Source: UBA5216 sp963924885 (GTDB lineage Bacteria; Pseudomonadota; Gammaproteobacteria; Burkholderiales; SG8-41). Taken from it: a stretch of 5,418 nt of DNA. This document shows positions 1 to 5,041 of the stretch, piece after piece. The notes beneath the pieces are model-generated. The model did no database searches and was not told the origin of the DNA. It was given only the letters and a program-made list of their open reading frames with translations. The position numbers and the translations under genes are program-made. How positions within the stretch are numbered: the first letter of the stretch is position 1; every line of letters starts with the position of its first letter. The DNA is taken from the NCBI GenBank assembly GCA_963924885.1, contig CAWUUY010000042.1, positions 1 to 5,418 on the forward strand, read 5' to 3'.

Positions 1-215
1 TGCGGATGGGAGATGGTCTGCCCAAAGCCGATGGGCAGCGAAATATCCTCGTATGCGCGATGCGCCAGCGCCTCGTCCACGAACAAATGGCGCGGTACCT
101 CGCCCATCACCGACAACACGATCTCATCGCGGATGCCCTGCTGACGTAAACGCTCGACCATGCGCATGCGTGTACGCTGCGAGGTCATGCCGATGCCGGA
201 ATGCTGAATACTCAT
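1..215 (-). CDS. pcm: Protein-L-isoaspartate O-methyltransferase, N-terminal part (runs off left edge)
   Basis: This SAM-dependent cytosolic repair enzyme methylates L-isoaspartyl residues in aged proteins so that they can revert to aspartate. Only the first 71 residues are in the window; the family is usually around 210-220 residues. Visible family hallmarks are GIGMTSQRTR (residues 7-16), VPRHLFVDEAL (40-50), and the LPIGFGQTIS motif (60-69), which precedes the SAM-binding region. The Rossmann core and its glycine-rich loop lie outside the window. The ATG at 215 was chosen because it gives the N-terminal MSIQHSGIGM typical of longer Pcm forms. It lies 7 bases after the surE stop, with no strong Shine-Dalgarno site, so translation is probably coupled to surE. 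The surE-pcm order is the classic proteobacterial one, often followed by nlpD and rpoS beyond this edge. Identity is read from the protein and the neighbour together. Confidence 0.93.
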   Translation of the reverse strand, partial: MSIQHSGIGMTSQRTRMRMVERLRQQGIRDEIVLSVMGEVPRHLFVDEALAHRAYEDISLPIGFGQTISHP

Positions 216-222
216 GAGCAGG

Positions 223-972
223 TCACGTCGTCAGCCACTGCCGCACGGCGTCCAACTGCTGCACGCGCGTCAGATCGACTTGCAGCGGCGTGATCGACAC
301 GCGGCGCTGCGCCACGGCGTAAAAATCCGTGCCCTCGCCCGCGTCCTGCGCGCTGCCCGCCGCACCCACCCAGTAAATCGCTTCACCGCGCGGATTCACG
401 CCCTTCACCACCGGCTCGGCCTTGTGGCGTTTGCCCAGCCGCGTAACCTCGATGCCTTGCAGGCCGGCGTGCGGCACGTCGGGCACATTGATGTTGAGCA
501 GCACCGCTTCGTTCAGCGGCTGCCGTGTGTAACGCTCTACGAGTGCGCGCGCGACTTCCGCTGCCGTGGCGAAATTGTCGTTGCCCTCCGCCACCAGCGA
601 GATCGCCATCGACGGTATGCCGAGCAAAAACCCCTCGGTCGCGGCCGCCACGGTGCCGGAGTAAATGGTGTCGTCGCCCATGTTGGCGCCATGATTGATC
701 CCGGACACAACTATATCAGGCAAATGATCCAGCAACCCTGTCACCGCCAGATGCACGCAATCGGTGGGCGTGCCGTTGACGTAAAAAAACCCATTGGCGG
801 CCTTGCGCACATTCAGCGGCCGATCCAGCGTCAACGAATTGCTGGCGCCGCTGCGGTCGCGTTCGGGCGCGACCACCGTTACCGTGCCCAGCGCCGACAG
901 CGCCTGCGCCAGCGCGGCAAGTCCCGGCGCGAAGTAGCCGTCATCGTTACTCAACAGGATGCGCAAGGACAT
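223..972 (-). CDS. surE: 5'/3'-nucleotidase SurE
   Basis: SurE is a metal-dependent phosphatase that removes phosphate from nucleoside 5'- and 3'-monophosphates and can act as an exopolyphosphatase; it is cytosolic and linked to stationary-phase and stress survival. The protein is 249 residues, full length for the family. The N-terminal ILLSNDDG carries the metal ligands Asp10 and Asp11, RDRSGASNSLTL (38-49) carries Ser41, and VVSGINHGANMGDD (88-101) carries Asn93. GTPTDCV (67-73) and the C-terminal VSITPLQVDLT are also diagnostic. The ATG at 972 gives MSLRILLSNDDG, two residues longer than E. coli SurE, and no other start fits. The Shine-Dalgarno is weak. It is the first gene of the minus-strand surE-pcm unit and is divergent from the CoA-transferase gene across a 154-base gap. 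The active site looks complete. Confidence 0.97.
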   Translation of the reverse strand: MSLRILLSNDDGYFAPGLAALAQALSALGTVTVVAPERDRSGASNSLTLDRPLNVRKAANGFFYVNGTPTDCVHLAVTGLLDHLPDIVVSGINHGANMGDDTIYSGTVAAATEGFLLGIPSMAISLVAEGNDNFATAAEVARALVERYTRQPLNEAVLLNINVPDVPHAGLQGIEVTRLGKRHKAEPVVKGVNPRGEAIYWVGAAGSAQDAGEGTDFYAVAQRRVSITPLQVDLTRVQQLDAVRQWLTT

Positions 973-1032
973 GTCAGAGCCTGGCCTGGGTGCGCGCGAG
1001 GTGTGAGCAGAGGGTAGTCATAGGTTGCGAAA

Positions 1033-1038
1033 ATTATA
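1033..1038 (-). promoter_or_regulatory. Candidate sigma-70 -10 box for surE-pcm
   Basis: The minus strand reads GTTATAATTTT here, containing a perfect TATAAT at 1038 down to 1033. It lies in the AT-rich part of the intergenic gap, about 60 bases before the surE ATG at 972, so it would leave a leader of roughly 50 bases. No good -35 hexamer is visible at 16-18 bases spacing; the best is TGAAAG, which matches consensus poorly. The promoter may need an activator, or the match may be chance. Confidence 0.4.
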
Positions 1039-1111
1039 ACATCGCGGCCCGCGCGGCTTTCATCTATTGCCGGAATAGCGCCAATGTTACGATAGCCGTC
1101 ATTCAAGAATT

Positions 1112-1116
1112 GGAGA
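1112..1116 (+). promoter_or_regulatory. Ribosome binding site of the CoA-transferase gene
   Basis: GGAGA lies 10 bases before the ATG at 1127. It is the only Shine-Dalgarno-like run in this leader and supports that start, although the spacing is at the long end. Confidence 0.45.
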
Positions 1117-1126
1117 TGTTCCCGTT

Positions 1127-2332
1127 ATGAGCGGCCCCCTCGCCGGCGTGCGCATCATCGACCTGACTTCGGTGATCCTCGGCCCCTACGCTACGCAAAT
1201 TCTCGCCGACTATGGCGCCGATGTGGTCAAGGTGGAAGCGCCGGAAGGCGACAACACGCGCTACATCGCGGCGCAGCGCCATCACGGCATGGGCGCGAAC
1301 TTCCTGCACCTGAACCGCAACAAACGCAGCATCGTGCTCAATCTGAAAAAGCCCGAGGGCCACGCGGCGCTGCTGCGGCTGCTGACAACCGCCGACGTGC
1401 TGGCGTACAACGTGCGTCCGGCGGCGATGGCGCGCCTGAAACTGTCGTATCAGGACGTGTGCGCGGTGAATCCACGCATCATCTACGCGGGCGCCACCGG
1501 GTTCCGACAGGACGGCCCGTACGCCGCCAAAGCCGCATACGATGACATCATTCAGGGCATGGTGGCGCTGCCGTCGCTGCTGGTCGAGGCCGGCGCGGAT
1601 CGCCCGCGCTTTGTGCCGTCCACGCTGACCGACCGTATTACCGGGCTGAACACGGTGCATGCCATCCTCGCCGCCTTGTTCTTCCGCGAGCGCAGCGGCG
1701 AAGGCCAGGCGATTGAAATCCCCATGTTCGAAGGGCTTACGCAGTTCATCCTGAGTGACCATATGGGCGGGCGCACGTTTGAGCCGCCGATTGCACCGAT
1801 GGGCTACCCGCGTCTGTTGACCCCGCATCGCAATCCGTACCAAACCCGCGACGGTTATCTGTGCGTGCTGATTTACAACGACAAACAATGGCGCGCATTC
1901 TTCAAACTGCTGGGCCGCGAAGCGGAGTTTGAATCGGACGAGCGTTTTAATTCCCACGCCAACCGCGCCAAGTATTTTGACGAAGCCTACGCATGGGTGG
2001 CGCGCGAGATTGCCACGCGCACCTGCGCCGAGTGGCTGGCGGCGCTGACCGCCGCCGACATCCCGGTGATGCCGTTAAATTCGCTGGATGAATTGCTCGA
2101 TGACCCGCATCACGCGGCAACAGGTTTTTTCAAGGTCATGGAACACCCGACCGAGGGCCGCATTCGTGAAATGGATATTCCAACCATATGGTCGAAATCG
2201 CAACCGGAGATACGTATGCACGCGCCGCGGCTGGGGGAACACAGCGCGGAGGTATTGCGCGAGGCAGGGTATAGTGAAGCGGAAATACTATCGTTGCATG
2301 CAAGCGGCGTAACCCATGCCCCCCAGAAATAA
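1127..2332 (+). CDS. Family III CoA-transferase (CaiB/BaiF type)
   Basis: Family III CoA-transferases move CoA from a donor thioester (often succinyl-CoA or the product acyl-CoA) to a carboxylic acid through an aspartyl-CoA anhydride intermediate; members act on formate/oxalate, carnitine, benzylsuccinate, glutarate and others. The 401-residue length is normal. The N-terminal GVRIIDLTSVILGPYATQ (7-24), DYGADVVKVE (28-37) and NRNKRSIVLNL (63-73) are family signatures. The catalytic aspartate is most likely Asp169 in STLTDRITG, followed by the typical helix and GEGQAIEIPMFE (191-202). The C-terminal part includes RLGEHSAEVL (368-377), the usual end motif. Oxalate-specific glycine-loop features are not obvious, so a formyl-CoA transferase label is not justified. 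It is the first gene of a two-gene unit with the acyl-CoA dehydrogenase 18 bases downstream, which suggests CoA activation followed by oxidation of one substrate. The family call is firm; the substrate is unknown. Confidence 0.94.
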   Translation: MSGPLAGVRIIDLTSVILGPYATQILADYGADVVKVEAPEGDNTRYIAAQRHHGMGANFLHLNRNKRSIVLNLKKPEGHAALLRLLTTADVLAYNVRPAAMARLKLSYQDVCAVNPRIIYAGATGFRQDGPYAAKAAYDDIIQGMVALPSLLVEAGADRPRFVPSTLTDRITGLNTVHAILAALFFRERSGEGQAIEIPMFEGLTQFILSDHMGGRTFEPPIAPMGYPRLLTPHRNPYQTRDGYLCVLIYNDKQWRAFFKLLGREAEFESDERFNSHANRAKYFDEAYAWVAREIATRTCAEWLAALTAADIPVMPLNSLDELLDDPHHAATGFFKVMEHPTEGRIREMDIPTIWSKSQPEIRMHAPRLGEHSAEVLREAGYSEAEILSLHASGVTHAPQK

Positions 2333-2350
2333 CGTAAATATCTGTTTTAT

Positions 2351-3517
2351 ATGAATTTTTCACTCACCGAAGATCAGCGCGCCATCCGCGCCGCCATCGA
2401 AAAAATCTGCGCGCCTTTCGATGACGCCTACTGGCTGAAGAGGGATCGCGAAGGCGGATTTCCGCAGGATTTTCACGCCGCCTTCGCGCGCGACGGCTGG
2501 CTCGGCATCGCCATGCCGCAAGCCTACGGCGGCGCGGGGCTCGGCATCACCGAAGCCGCGCTGATGATGCAAGCGGTCGCCGAATCTGGCGCGGGTTTCT
2601 CCGGCGCATCGGCGCTGCACATGAACATCTTCGGCCTGCATTCGGTGGTGGTCTACGGCAGCGACGAACAGAAAAAGCGCTTTCTGCCGCCGATGATCGA
2701 AGGCCGCGACAAAGCCTGCTTCGGCGTCACCGAACCCAACACCGGGCTGAACACGGCGATGCTCAAAACCAAAGCCGAGCGCCACGGCGATCACTACATC
2801 GTGTCGGGTCAGAAAATCTGGACCACCACCGCGCAGGTCACCAACAAAATATTATTGCTCGCGCGCACCACACCGATTGAAAGTGGCATACGCCCGATAG
2901 ACGGCCTCACCCTGTTTTATACCGACATGGATCGCCAGCACATCGAAGTGCGCGAAATCGAAAAAATGGGCCGCAAGGCAGTGGATTCTAATCAGGTGTT
3001 CATCGACGGCCTCAAAGTGCCGGTGGAGGATCGCATCGGTGAAGAAGGCAAGGGCTTTCGCTACATCCTCGACAGCCTCAACCCGGAGCGCGTGCTGGTC
3101 GCCGCCGAAGCCGTGGGTCTCGGCAAGGCCGCGTTAAATCGAGCCGCGAAGTACGCCCGCGAGCGCATCGTATTCAACCGCCCCATCGGCCAGAACCAAG
3201 GCATACAACACCCGCTCGCCGAACGCTGGATGGAACTCGAAGCCGCCGAACTGATGACTTACAAAGCCGCCTGGCTCTACGACACCCAACAACCTTGCGG
3301 CGCCGAAGCCAATGCCTCCAAATATTTAGCAGGCGAAGCAGGCTTTCGCGCCTGCGAAACCGCGATGCTCACCCACGGCGGCATGGGCTACGCCAAAGAG
3401 TTTCACATCGAGCGTTACTTTAGAGAAGCGATGATTCCGCGGCTCGCGCCGGTGAGTTCGCAGATGATTTTGTGTTTTATTGCGGAGAAGGTGTTGGGGC
3501 TGCCGAAGTCGTATTAA
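2351..3517 (+). CDS. Acyl-CoA dehydrogenase family protein
   Basis: This FAD flavoenzyme forms a 2,3-double bond in an acyl-CoA and passes electrons to electron-transfer flavoprotein. At 388 residues it has normal length. The N-terminal helical domain starts MNFSLTEDQRAIR. The middle domain has CFGVTEPNTGLNTAMLKT (123-140), a variant of signature 1 with TGLNT where many members have GSD, and KIWTTT (155-160) with the flavin-contacting Trp157. The C-terminal domain has FNRPIGQNQGIQ (275-286) and HGGMGYAKEFHIERYF (342-357), matching signature 2. The usual catalytic Glu of MCAD/SCAD (the YEGT motif) is missing: RLAPVSS (364-370) occupies that place. Glu246 in LNPER aligns with the alternative base used by isovaleryl- and long-chain enzymes. 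The start follows the CoA-transferase stop by 18 bases without a Shine-Dalgarno, which suggests coupled translation. The chain length of the substrate cannot be told. Confidence 0.95.
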   Translation: MNFSLTEDQRAIRAAIEKICAPFDDAYWLKRDREGGFPQDFHAAFARDGWLGIAMPQAYGGAGLGITEAALMMQAVAESGAGFSGASALHMNIFGLHSVVVYGSDEQKKRFLPPMIEGRDKACFGVTEPNTGLNTAMLKTKAERHGDHYIVSGQKIWTTTAQVTNKILLLARTTPIESGIRPIDGLTLFYTDMDRQHIEVREIEKMGRKAVDSNQVFIDGLKVPVEDRIGEEGKGFRYILDSLNPERVLVAAEAVGLGKAALNRAAKYARERIVFNRPIGQNQGIQHPLAERWMELEAAELMTYKAAWLYDTQQPCGAEANASKYLAGEAGFRACETAMLTHGGMGYAKEFHIERYFREAMIPRLAPVSSQMILCFIAEKVLGLPKSY

Positions 3518-3527
3518 GAGATAGTTT

Positions 3528-3537
3528 GCGCATGCGC
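3528..3537. promoter_or_regulatory. Perfect 10-bp palindrome, candidate operator of the toxin-antitoxin module
   Basis: GCGCATGCGC is a perfect palindrome lying 17 bases before the toxin start at 3555, in the 37-base gap after the acyl-CoA dehydrogenase stop. Such a place is typical for autoregulatory operators of toxin-antitoxin operons. However, the antitoxin here lacks a DNA-binding domain, and short GC palindromes are common in GC-rich DNA. Confidence 0.2.
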
Positions 3538-3554
3538 CAGCGGGACAATATCAA

Positions 3555-3830
3555 ATGAAAATTACCTATCGTGTGCATGCTGTGCGCCGTATGTTCGAGA
3601 GGCACATCACGAACGCCGACGTCGCCAATGCTCTGGCAACTGGTGAAGAAATCGCTGCTTATCCCAATGACCAGCCCTATCCGAGCCGATTGCTACTGGG
3701 CTGGAGTGACAACCGACCGTTACACGTGGTCGCGGCTTATAATGCTCACGACGATGAAGAAATCGTCGTTACCTTTTACGAACCCGACGCCGCCTTGTGG
3801 GAAGATGGGTTCCGGAGGAGAAAGCCATGA
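3555..3830 (+). CDS. DUF4258 domain protein, putative toxin of a toxin-antitoxin pair
   Basis: This small 91-residue protein is probably the toxin of a type II module, perhaps an mRNA endonuclease, but that activity is inferred. It carries the DUF4258 pattern: an N-terminal strand and helix with HAVRRMFERHIT (8-19), a helix ADVANALATGEEI (21-33), a middle strand SRLLLGW (44-50), then LHVVAAYN (56-63) and EIVVTFYEPD (69-78). Possible functional residues are His8, Arg11/Arg12, Arg16, Arg45, His57 and Tyr75, chosen because DUF4258 conserves the His-x(2-3)-Arg-Met-x-x-Arg pattern and the C-terminal T-x-Y. The ATG at 3555 starts the domain right at the first strand; its ribosome site (GGGA) is weak. 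The stop overlaps the next start as ATGA. Toxin-first order resembles mqsRA and higBA. Base composition is visibly less GC-rich than the flanking genes, which fits a mobile module. The domain call is good; toxicity is untested. Confidence 0.82.
   Translation: MKITYRVHAVRRMFERHITNADVANALATGEEIAAYPNDQPYPSRLLLGWSDNRPLHVVAAYNAHDDEEIVVTFYEPDAALWEDGFRRRKP
3814..3820 (+). promoter_or_regulatory. Strong ribosome binding site deciding the zinc-finger protein start
   Basis: GGAGGAG ends 6 bases before the ATG at 3827. It is the strongest Shine-Dalgarno in the window. It fixes this start over the in-frame upstream ATG at 3797, which would add ten residues before the first zinc-binding cysteine. It lies inside the toxin gene and would favour high antitoxin output from the shared message. 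Confidence 0.8.
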
Positions 3831-4054
3831 AATGTATTGTGTGTAAACAGGCAGATACCGGACCAGGCGTAACCACTGTTACATTGGAGCGCGATGGCGC
3901 AACATTTGTGGTGCGCGAGGTGCCCGCGCAGGTATGCCCGAACTGCGGTGAAGATTACGTCGACGCCAACATCACCGCCGAGTTGTTAAACACCGCTGAG
4001 CGGCTGTCACAGGCCGGGGCACAGGTAGACGTTCGGCGGTATGCAGCCGCTTAA
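3827..4054 (+). CDS. YgiT-type (MqsA-like) zinc finger protein, putative antitoxin
   Basis: This 75-residue protein is probably the antitoxin that binds and neutralises the DUF4258 partner. Cys3, Cys6, Cys37 and Cys40 form two CxxC knuckles, the same positions as the zinc ligands in the N-terminal domain of E. coli MqsA. The strand pattern TVTLERDGATFVVREVPAQ lies between them and a short helix (ANITAELLNTAERL, 47-60) follows. The C-terminal helix-turn-helix of MqsA is absent: the protein ends where MqsA's linker would begin, so it probably cannot bind DNA by itself. The ATG at 3827 overlaps the toxin stop (ATGA), has a strong ribosome site, and puts the first Cys at residue 3 as in MqsA. YgiT-type proteins paired with DUF4258 proteins are a known arrangement. 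The pairing is well supported; neutralisation and regulation are inferred. Confidence 0.85.
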   Translation: MKCIVCKQADTGPGVTTVTLERDGATFVVREVPAQVCPNCGEDYVDANITAELLNTAERLSQAGAQVDVRRYAAA

Positions 4055-4064
4055 GCTGCAATAA

Positions 4065-4106
4065 GGCATAGGCTACGTCAAGGAATTTCACATCGAGCAC
4101 GCGTAG
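4065..4106 (+). pseudogene. Relic of an acyl-CoA dehydrogenase C-terminus
   Basis: Bases 4065-4098 match bases 3380-3413 of the intact upstream acyl-CoA dehydrogenase gene at 30 of 34 positions. In frame it reads GIGYVKEFHIE, against GMGYAKEFHIE (residues 344-354) in the intact protein. Two of the four differences are synonymous third-position changes, so it looks like a fragment of a homologous gene that diverged under protein-level selection before being broken, not a fresh copy. The frame is closed by TAA just before it (4062-4064). After the relic it reads two more codons and ends at TAG (4104-4106), which belongs to the adjoining REP element. It starts 11 bases after the antitoxin stop. 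It is too short to be a gene. Confidence 0.6.
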
Positions 4107-4130
4107 GTCGGAGTGCGCAGCGGTTCCGAC
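4103..4130 (+). repeat. REP-like element, left copy
   Basis: The element begins with the tetranucleotide GTAG followed by an imperfect hairpin, GTCGGA pairing with TCCGAC (4107-4112 and 4125-4130), with two further wobble pairs and a GCGC-containing loop. A GTAG head plus small palindrome is the usual form of REP sequences mobilised by RAYT (TnpA-REP) transposases. It is the inverted partner of 4158-4185. Confidence 0.7.
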
Positions 4131-4157
4131 ACAATCTTGCTGCAACAATCAGCGCCC

Positions 4158-4185
4158 GTCGGAACCACTGCGCGCTCCGACCTAC
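4158..4185 (-). repeat. REP-like element, right copy
   Basis: Read on the minus strand it starts GTAG GTCGGAGC at 4185 and ends TTCCGAC at 4158, differing from the left copy at two positions. Its GTAG head supplies the TAG stop (4184-4182) of the minus-strand amidase frame, so the element lies directly at that gene's 3' end. Confidence 0.7.
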
Positions 4186-4862
4186 TTCGTGAATTCCCGA
4201 TCATGCGTCAACGAAGGAATCATCCCCCTTACCTTTGCCACCCGCGCCACATCAATGTCGGCATAAACTATCCCCGGCCCTTCCCCGCCATCGGCCTCCA
4301 CCTCGCCCCACGGATTCACCACTAGCGAGTGGCCAAACGTTTGCCGGTTGCCCGCGTGCTCGCCGCACATCGCCGGAGCGATAATCCAGCAGCCGTTTTC
4401 AATGGCGCGCACCTGCAACAGCGGGTGCCAGTGCGCCTTGCCGGTCTGGCGCTGGAACGATGAGGGCACGGTAATCACTTGCGCACCCGCCTGCGCCAGC
4501 GTGCGAAACAGGTGCGGAAACCGCAGGTCGTAACAAATCGTGAGGCCCACTTTGCCCAGCGGTGTTTCGATAATCACCGCCTTATCGCCAGGCTGGTACG
4601 CCGACGACTCGCGGATCACCTTGCCATCAGGCAGCGTGCAATCAAACATGTGGATTTTGTCGTAGGTCGCTACGACTTCGCCGCTGTCGTTGATTAAAAA
4701 CGAACGGTTGGCAATGCGCTCTTCTTCGGTTTTCAATGTGAGCGAGCCGATCAACAACCAGACGCCCAGCTCTTTCGCCAGTGCGCACAATTGCACCAGC
4801 GGCTCGCCACCGTCGGCGGGCAAGGCTTGATCGCGCATCACGCGCCCTCTGCCATCCATCAT
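4182..4862 (-). CDS. Carbon-nitrogen hydrolase, C-terminal ORF (Lys and Cys of the triad)
   Basis: This 226-residue frame covers most of the nitrilase fold. It has YDKIHMFD with catalytic Lys69, VIRESSAYQPGD with the second conserved Glu85, LTICYDLRFP with nucleophile Cys110, the GKAHWHPLLQVRAIENG substrate-loop segment (141-157), and the C-terminal GHSLVVNPWGEV (177-188). The ATG ATG at 4862-4857 overlaps the stop of the N-terminal frame by one base. Without the N-terminal frame it lacks the first strand and the catalytic Glu and should be inactive alone. It ends with TAG provided by the right REP element, and its C-terminus IPSLTHDREFTK is of family-typical length. Confidence 0.8.
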   Translation of the reverse strand: MMDGRGRVMRDQALPADGGEPLVQLCALAKELGVWLLIGSLTLKTEEERIANRSFLINDSGEVVATYDKIHMFDCTLPDGKVIRESSAYQPGDKAVIIETPLGKVGLTICYDLRFPHLFRTLAQAGAQVITVPSSFQRQTGKAHWHPLLQVRAIENGCWIIAPAMCGEHAGNRQTFGHSLVVNPWGEVEADGGEGPGIVYADIDVARVAKVRGMIPSLTHDREFTK

Positions 4863-5002
4863 CAGCGTGTGTATTCGGGCGTCAGCACGAATGCCGCGCC
4901 GTTGGCGGCGGCTTCGCGCACCATCGCTGTCACAGTGGCAAGATTCGCCGCCAAGTCGTTGCCGGTGTTGGCCTGCAAGCAGGCGATTTTGTATTTATCC
5001 AT
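4862..5002 (-). CDS. Carbon-nitrogen hydrolase, N-terminal ORF (catalytic Glu)
   Basis: This frame codes for 46 residues, from MDKYKIACLQANTGND to LTPEYTR, and ends at TGA (4864-4862). IACLQ is the first beta strand, a helix follows (LATVTAMVREAAANGA, 21-36), and FVLTPEYT carries catalytic Glu43. It is too short to fold as an enzyme and makes sense only with the next frame. The last residue before the stop is probably read out of the ancestral frame. Confidence 0.65.
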   Translation of the reverse strand: MDKYKIACLQANTGNDLAANLATVTAMVREAAANGAAFVLTPEYTR

Positions 5003-5041
5003 ATTGTGCATTGTGCATGAAGTCGGGGATTGCGGTAAGGC

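Larger units (their letters stand above)
4103..4185. repeat. Inverted pair of REP elements (BIME-like), 28-bp arms with 27-bp linker
   Basis: The left arm 4103-4130 and right arm 4158-4185 are reverse complements at 26 of 28 positions; one difference would be a G-U pair in RNA and the other a mismatch. The linker 4131-4157 shows no coding sense. As RNA this forms a long stem between the convergent zinc-finger gene (plus) and the amidase gene (minus), so it could slow transcription from both sides or protect 3' ends. There is no T-run after either arm, so it is not a standard intrinsic terminator. No RAYT transposase is present here; the element would have been moved in trans. Confidence 0.75.
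4182..5002 (-). pseudogene. Nitrilase-superfamily (Nit1-like) carbon-nitrogen hydrolase, split by a frameshift
   Basis: Nit-type hydrolases cut C-N bonds of small amides, for example deaminated glutathione, with a Glu-Lys-Cys triad. Two consecutive minus-strand frames together cover one normal enzyme of about 272 residues. The first (5002-4862) holds the N-terminal strand-helix unit and the catalytic Glu in LTPEYT. The second (4862-4182) holds the Lys in YDKIHMFD and the Cys in TICYDLRFP. The break falls between TPEYT and LMMDGRGR, where relatives read on without interruption. One extra base near 4863-4871 would restore a frame such as TPEYTTLMMDGRGR. The rest is well conserved and has no other stop, so this is a recent mutation, a sequencing error, or a truly split gene using the TGATG overlap. 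The start at 5002 (MDKYKIACLQ) matches family N-termini; in-frame ATG 5011 and TTG 5047 are alternatives. None has a clear ribosome site. Confidence 0.7.

Noticed and set aside
214..1017. Long plus-strand open frame (267 codons) opposite surE
   Set aside because: It is antisense to a clear surE. The translation is rich in Arg, His and Gln, as expected from the complement of a GC-rich gene, and matches no family I recognise.
1067..1093. Plus-strand promoter for the CoA-transferase gene (TTGCCG / TACGAT)
   Set aside because: Spacing is only 15 bases and both hexamers are weak, so I do not call it. A promoter must exist in this gap but I cannot place it.
1103..1957. Long minus-strand open frame (284 codons) opposite the CoA-transferase gene
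   Set aside because: It lies over a well-conserved CoA-transferase gene, and its composition (His, Arg, Gln, Val rich) is that of an antisense shadow.
3797..3826. Upstream ATG at 3797 extending the zinc-finger protein by ten residues
   Set aside because: The ATG at 3827 has a strong ribosome site at the right distance, overlaps the toxin stop as ATGA, and puts Cys at residues 3 and 6 as in MqsA.
4103..4185. Rho-independent terminator between the zinc-finger gene and the amidase gene
   Set aside because: The stem is long but has a 27-base linker as loop and no run of T after either arm. The GTAG heads fit REP elements better.
4113..4325. Small plus-strand open frame across the REP pair
   Set aside because: It starts inside the repeat and runs antisense into the amidase 3' end, with no ribosome site and no recognisable protein.
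4659..4676. Perfect 7-bp stem, 4-base loop hairpin (GTCGTAG gtcg CTACGAC)
   Set aside because: It lies inside the amidase coding sequence and encodes conserved-looking VVATYD before the catalytic Lys. There is no T-run and no reason to see it as more than a chance of codon choice.
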